Of a stretch of DNA of 64,000 nt, positions 63,101 to 64,000 are shown piece by piece (within the stretch, counting starts at the first letter, position 1; each line of letters begins with the position of its first letter). The notes beneath the pieces were generated by a model, which was not told the DNA's origin, searched no databases, and saw nothing but the letters and a program-made list of their open reading frames with translations. The position numbers and the translations under genes were made by a program. The DNA comes from Limnobaculum parvum. GTDB taxonomy: Bacteria; Pseudomonadota; Gammaproteobacteria; Enterobacterales; Enterobacteriaceae. The stretch lies in assembly GCF_003096015.2 (NCBI RefSeq), contig NZ_CP029185.2, forward strand, positions 3,436,501 to 3,500,500, read 5' to 3'.

Positions 63101-63704
63101 ACGGAAAACGTTTTTGCAGCGCCTGCATCTGCTGCAATGCATAATCCTGCTGACCTGGGATTTTCAGTACCACGTTCCAATATTCAATATCCAGCTCCAG
63201 CGTAGGGGCATGGCCTTCAAACAGTTCATCATAAGCCGCTTTTGCCTGAGCCAATTGCCCACCGGTTGCCAGTAATCGAGCCTGCTGTAGCTTGCTTTTC
63301 CCCTCCGGCTGCGCCAGCGCGATTTGCAGTTTAGCGCTCAGATAGGCCTCCGAGTCAGGCTGTAATTTTCTTAACTGCTCCAGTTGGCGGGTTGCCGTAG
63401 TCATATCTCCCTGACGCAATGCATAGCGGATTTGGGCTGCTAGGGTTTCAGGAGCGTTCGGACTGATCTTTTCCAACCGATAAAGCGATGCTTTAACTAA
63501 ATCGTCCCTGTGGGTCGATTCACCAATACGGATTTGTTCCTGCAACCAAGCTTCAGGAGAGATGCTATCTGCGGCTAATACGCCAACAGGAGAGAGAGTA
63601 AACGGCAACAGCGTAAAAGAGAGTACCGGTGCGATGCCTGCCACAGGGAAAAACCGATGATAGAGTTTCATCGCGCAGTATGAAATCAGTGGATGTTTTT
63701 GCAT
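60150..63704 (-). CDS. bcsC: BcsC, cellulose export outer-membrane protein
   Basis: 1184 residues from ATG 63704 (GGGAG eight bases before). A signal peptide ends near GVLA; a long array of TPR repeats (about 45-800) forms the periplasmic scaffold. A C-terminal beta-barrel of the BCSC_C type begins near VTLDHDYWGSSGTKG and ends in YADFK. E. coli BcsC has 1157 residues. It forms the channel through which cellulose leaves. Its ATG lies inside the end of bcsZ (19 bp overlap), so the two are coupled in the bcsABZC operon. Confidence 0.95.
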   Translation of the reverse strand: MQKHPLISYCAMKLYHRFFPVAGIAPVLSFTLLPFTLSPVGVLAADSISPEAWLQEQIRIGESTHRDDLVKASLYRLEKISPNAPETLAAQIRYALRQGDMTTATRQLEQLRKLQPDSEAYLSAKLQIALAQPEGKSKLQQARLLATGGQLAQAKAAYDELFEGHAPTLELDIEYWNVVLKIPGQQDYALQQMQALQKRFPSSDALNMSIAQLLFDEGKDQQAYQVLETLAASPGGIGSAAELWYSKLKEIPVSDRSVAQLQHFVTTFEGQPTAVEAKQELIRQQTQLQDPRYRARVRGLEQVDSGDGLNAIPSLKQALSASPNDAELLTALGQAYARAGNRQQALTQFEKAKANDITGDYTAKLDSLIKTNRYWLTIERADNALKNKRLDQAETLYRQASAIDGTDAQGLIGLGDVEMARNNTVAAESYYKKAQHREPDSGSAVSALVSLYEKQSPEKALSYIQSLPGYMKNRMRSSLNELTASSLKQQAEELAAAGKPADAEAKYLQVQKITPDDVWLTYRLAGVMRTQGKNAQADTLFSRAMLPHQRDAGWIYAYSLYLSGSGRETQALAQLQTLDRTAWDDNIRALDTRLKTSQILQQAQQIRETEGEPAAITWLQQQPASTRIDLTLAGWAIEREDGQQAQAQYQKILAREPNNQDALLGVIDAQITEGDLNAAKASLEALSIQPQASDIATGRRLAYLWSLVGDDIRAGAILTPLKSAALLSSTEPSTKPSMDNARLWRDVAAFDERTGHPDEALNDYRHAMTAYGITPSAEMDDEALTKAMRHDRQDDWLKRGIKSDAESLYKQQSTTVTLDHDYWGSSGTKGISDLTAHTTMLHIAFPLQRGTAFLRGDSVMMDAGSFSTDSRGVYNETFGTCREVGCSDERSQKDNGVSVATGWQDDNWQIDIGTTPMGFEVVDWVGGIGYSNDWHNLGWTVTASRRPISSSLLSFGGAVDPYTGTQWGGVRKNGVQLDLSYDRGGPNGVWGNVAYHQLTGKNVADNQRMQAMTGYYYKVINENDRQVRVGLNTLWWHYQKDLSDYTLGQGGYYSPQQYLSFSLPLLYRERTENWSWELGGSVSLSHSSTDSSKRYPLQGLIPDSLPDKYDTNDSSSSSGTGYTLRALVERRITSHWSVGAGVDIQQAKDYTPSHALIYVRYALEPWLGDMDLPPQPLTPYADFK

Positions 63705-64000
63705 GTATCTTTCTCCCAAGAAACCTGCAACTCTCCCTGTTGATTAAAGCGGTAATACTGTTGATCCCAACCGAGACCAAAAAGGGTTAACACGTTGTTG
63801 TAATAGGCATCGCTGCCGGGCATGTTATTCATCACCCGTTCACGTTGAATCGCCTGAGCTGGCGATCCGGTCAAAAATGGCAAGAGTGCAGCAGAGAAAC
63901 CAACCGGGCCCGTACCCGTTGCTTTGCCGGTCTGAGTATCTATCGTTTCTGGCGGTAAGCCCGTATCCTGCGTCAGTTTAGCCATTGGCTGGTAGTGGTC
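63686..64000 (-). CDS. bcsZ: BcsZ, periplasmic endo-1,4-beta-glucanase (5' part outside window)
   Basis: GH8 cellulase of the cellulose operon. Only the last 104 codons are in the window; the frame is open to the right edge (DHYQPMAKLTQDTG...). Recognisable end: GPVGFSAALLPFL, QAIQRERV and GSDAYYNNVLTLFGLGWDQQ, corresponding to the C-terminus of E. coli BcsZ. Overlaps the start of bcsC. Confidence 0.92.
   Translation of the reverse strand, partial: DHYQPMAKLTQDTGLPPETIDTQTGKATGTGPVGFSAALLPFLTGSPAQAIQRERVMNNMPGSDAYYNNVLTLFGLGWDQQYYRFNQQGELQVSWEKDTCKNIH

Noticed and set aside
1..64000. CRISPR arrays, tRNA and rRNA genes, prophage integrase, IS elements
   Set aside because: No spaced short repeats, cloverleaf or rRNA sequence, and no intact transposase or integrase frame was found on reading both strands.

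Overview
The window is chromosomal DNA of a member of the order Enterobacterales, not Escherichia itself. Two blocks that lie apart in E. coli are joined here: an 86-minute block (ubiD, rfaH, hemB, tatD-tatC-tatB-tatA, ubiB, ubiJ, ubiE, rmuC) and a 78-minute block (yhiN, pitA, uspA, gdhA, rsmJ, prlC, rlmJ, gor, yhjD, kdgK, yhjJ, dctA, pdeK, bcsC, bcsZ). A Pseudomonas-type hemB next to tatD argues for a Yersinia/Serratia/Budvicia-like lineage; the genus cannot be fixed from sequence alone.

Layout. 1-8845: ubiquinone decarboxylase (partial), peptidase E, the antiterminator RfaH, HemB, the Tat export genes, and ubiB/ubiJ. A roughly 400 bp structured inverted-repeat element separates tatD from tatC. 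8846-32696: a roughly 24 kb accessory island sits exactly between ubiJ and ubiE, which are adjacent in E. coli. 32697-37624: ubiE, rmuC, a DedA-family gene and a BtsS-like sensor kinase. 37765-37892: the small RNA RyhB with its Fur box. 38245-64000: a GbpA-like chitin-binding LPMO, ybiI, then the 78-minute block, ending in the cellulose genes bcsC and bcsZ (cut by the window edge).

The island is the notable part. It holds one complete 2694-residue CdiA/FhaB-like two-partner-secretion exoprotein with its immunity gene. Downstream lie two N-terminally truncated copies of the same gene's 3' part (3886 bp and 2576 bp, near-identical to the parent), each with a different C-terminal toxin tip and its own immunity gene. 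The three intact tips all carry a Cys-His-Asp triad of papain-like type: two C39-like tips and one Tox-PL (deamidase-like) tip. Further on are an ADP-ribosyltransferase-like tip, two decayed tips and several orphan immunity genes, including Imm31-like and Imm35-like ones. A two-gene small-protein cassette occurs twice, once beside a SymE-like toxin gene and once near the island's far end. The layout fits a silent-cassette store from which the expressed cdiA could change its toxin by homologous recombination. No TpsB (CdiB) transporter gene is present in the window.

Regulatory signals that can be read directly include the RyhB/Fur module, a KdgR-like operator before kdgK, and a series of intrinsic terminators. 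One housekeeping gene, prlC, is frameshifted in a run of eight G.
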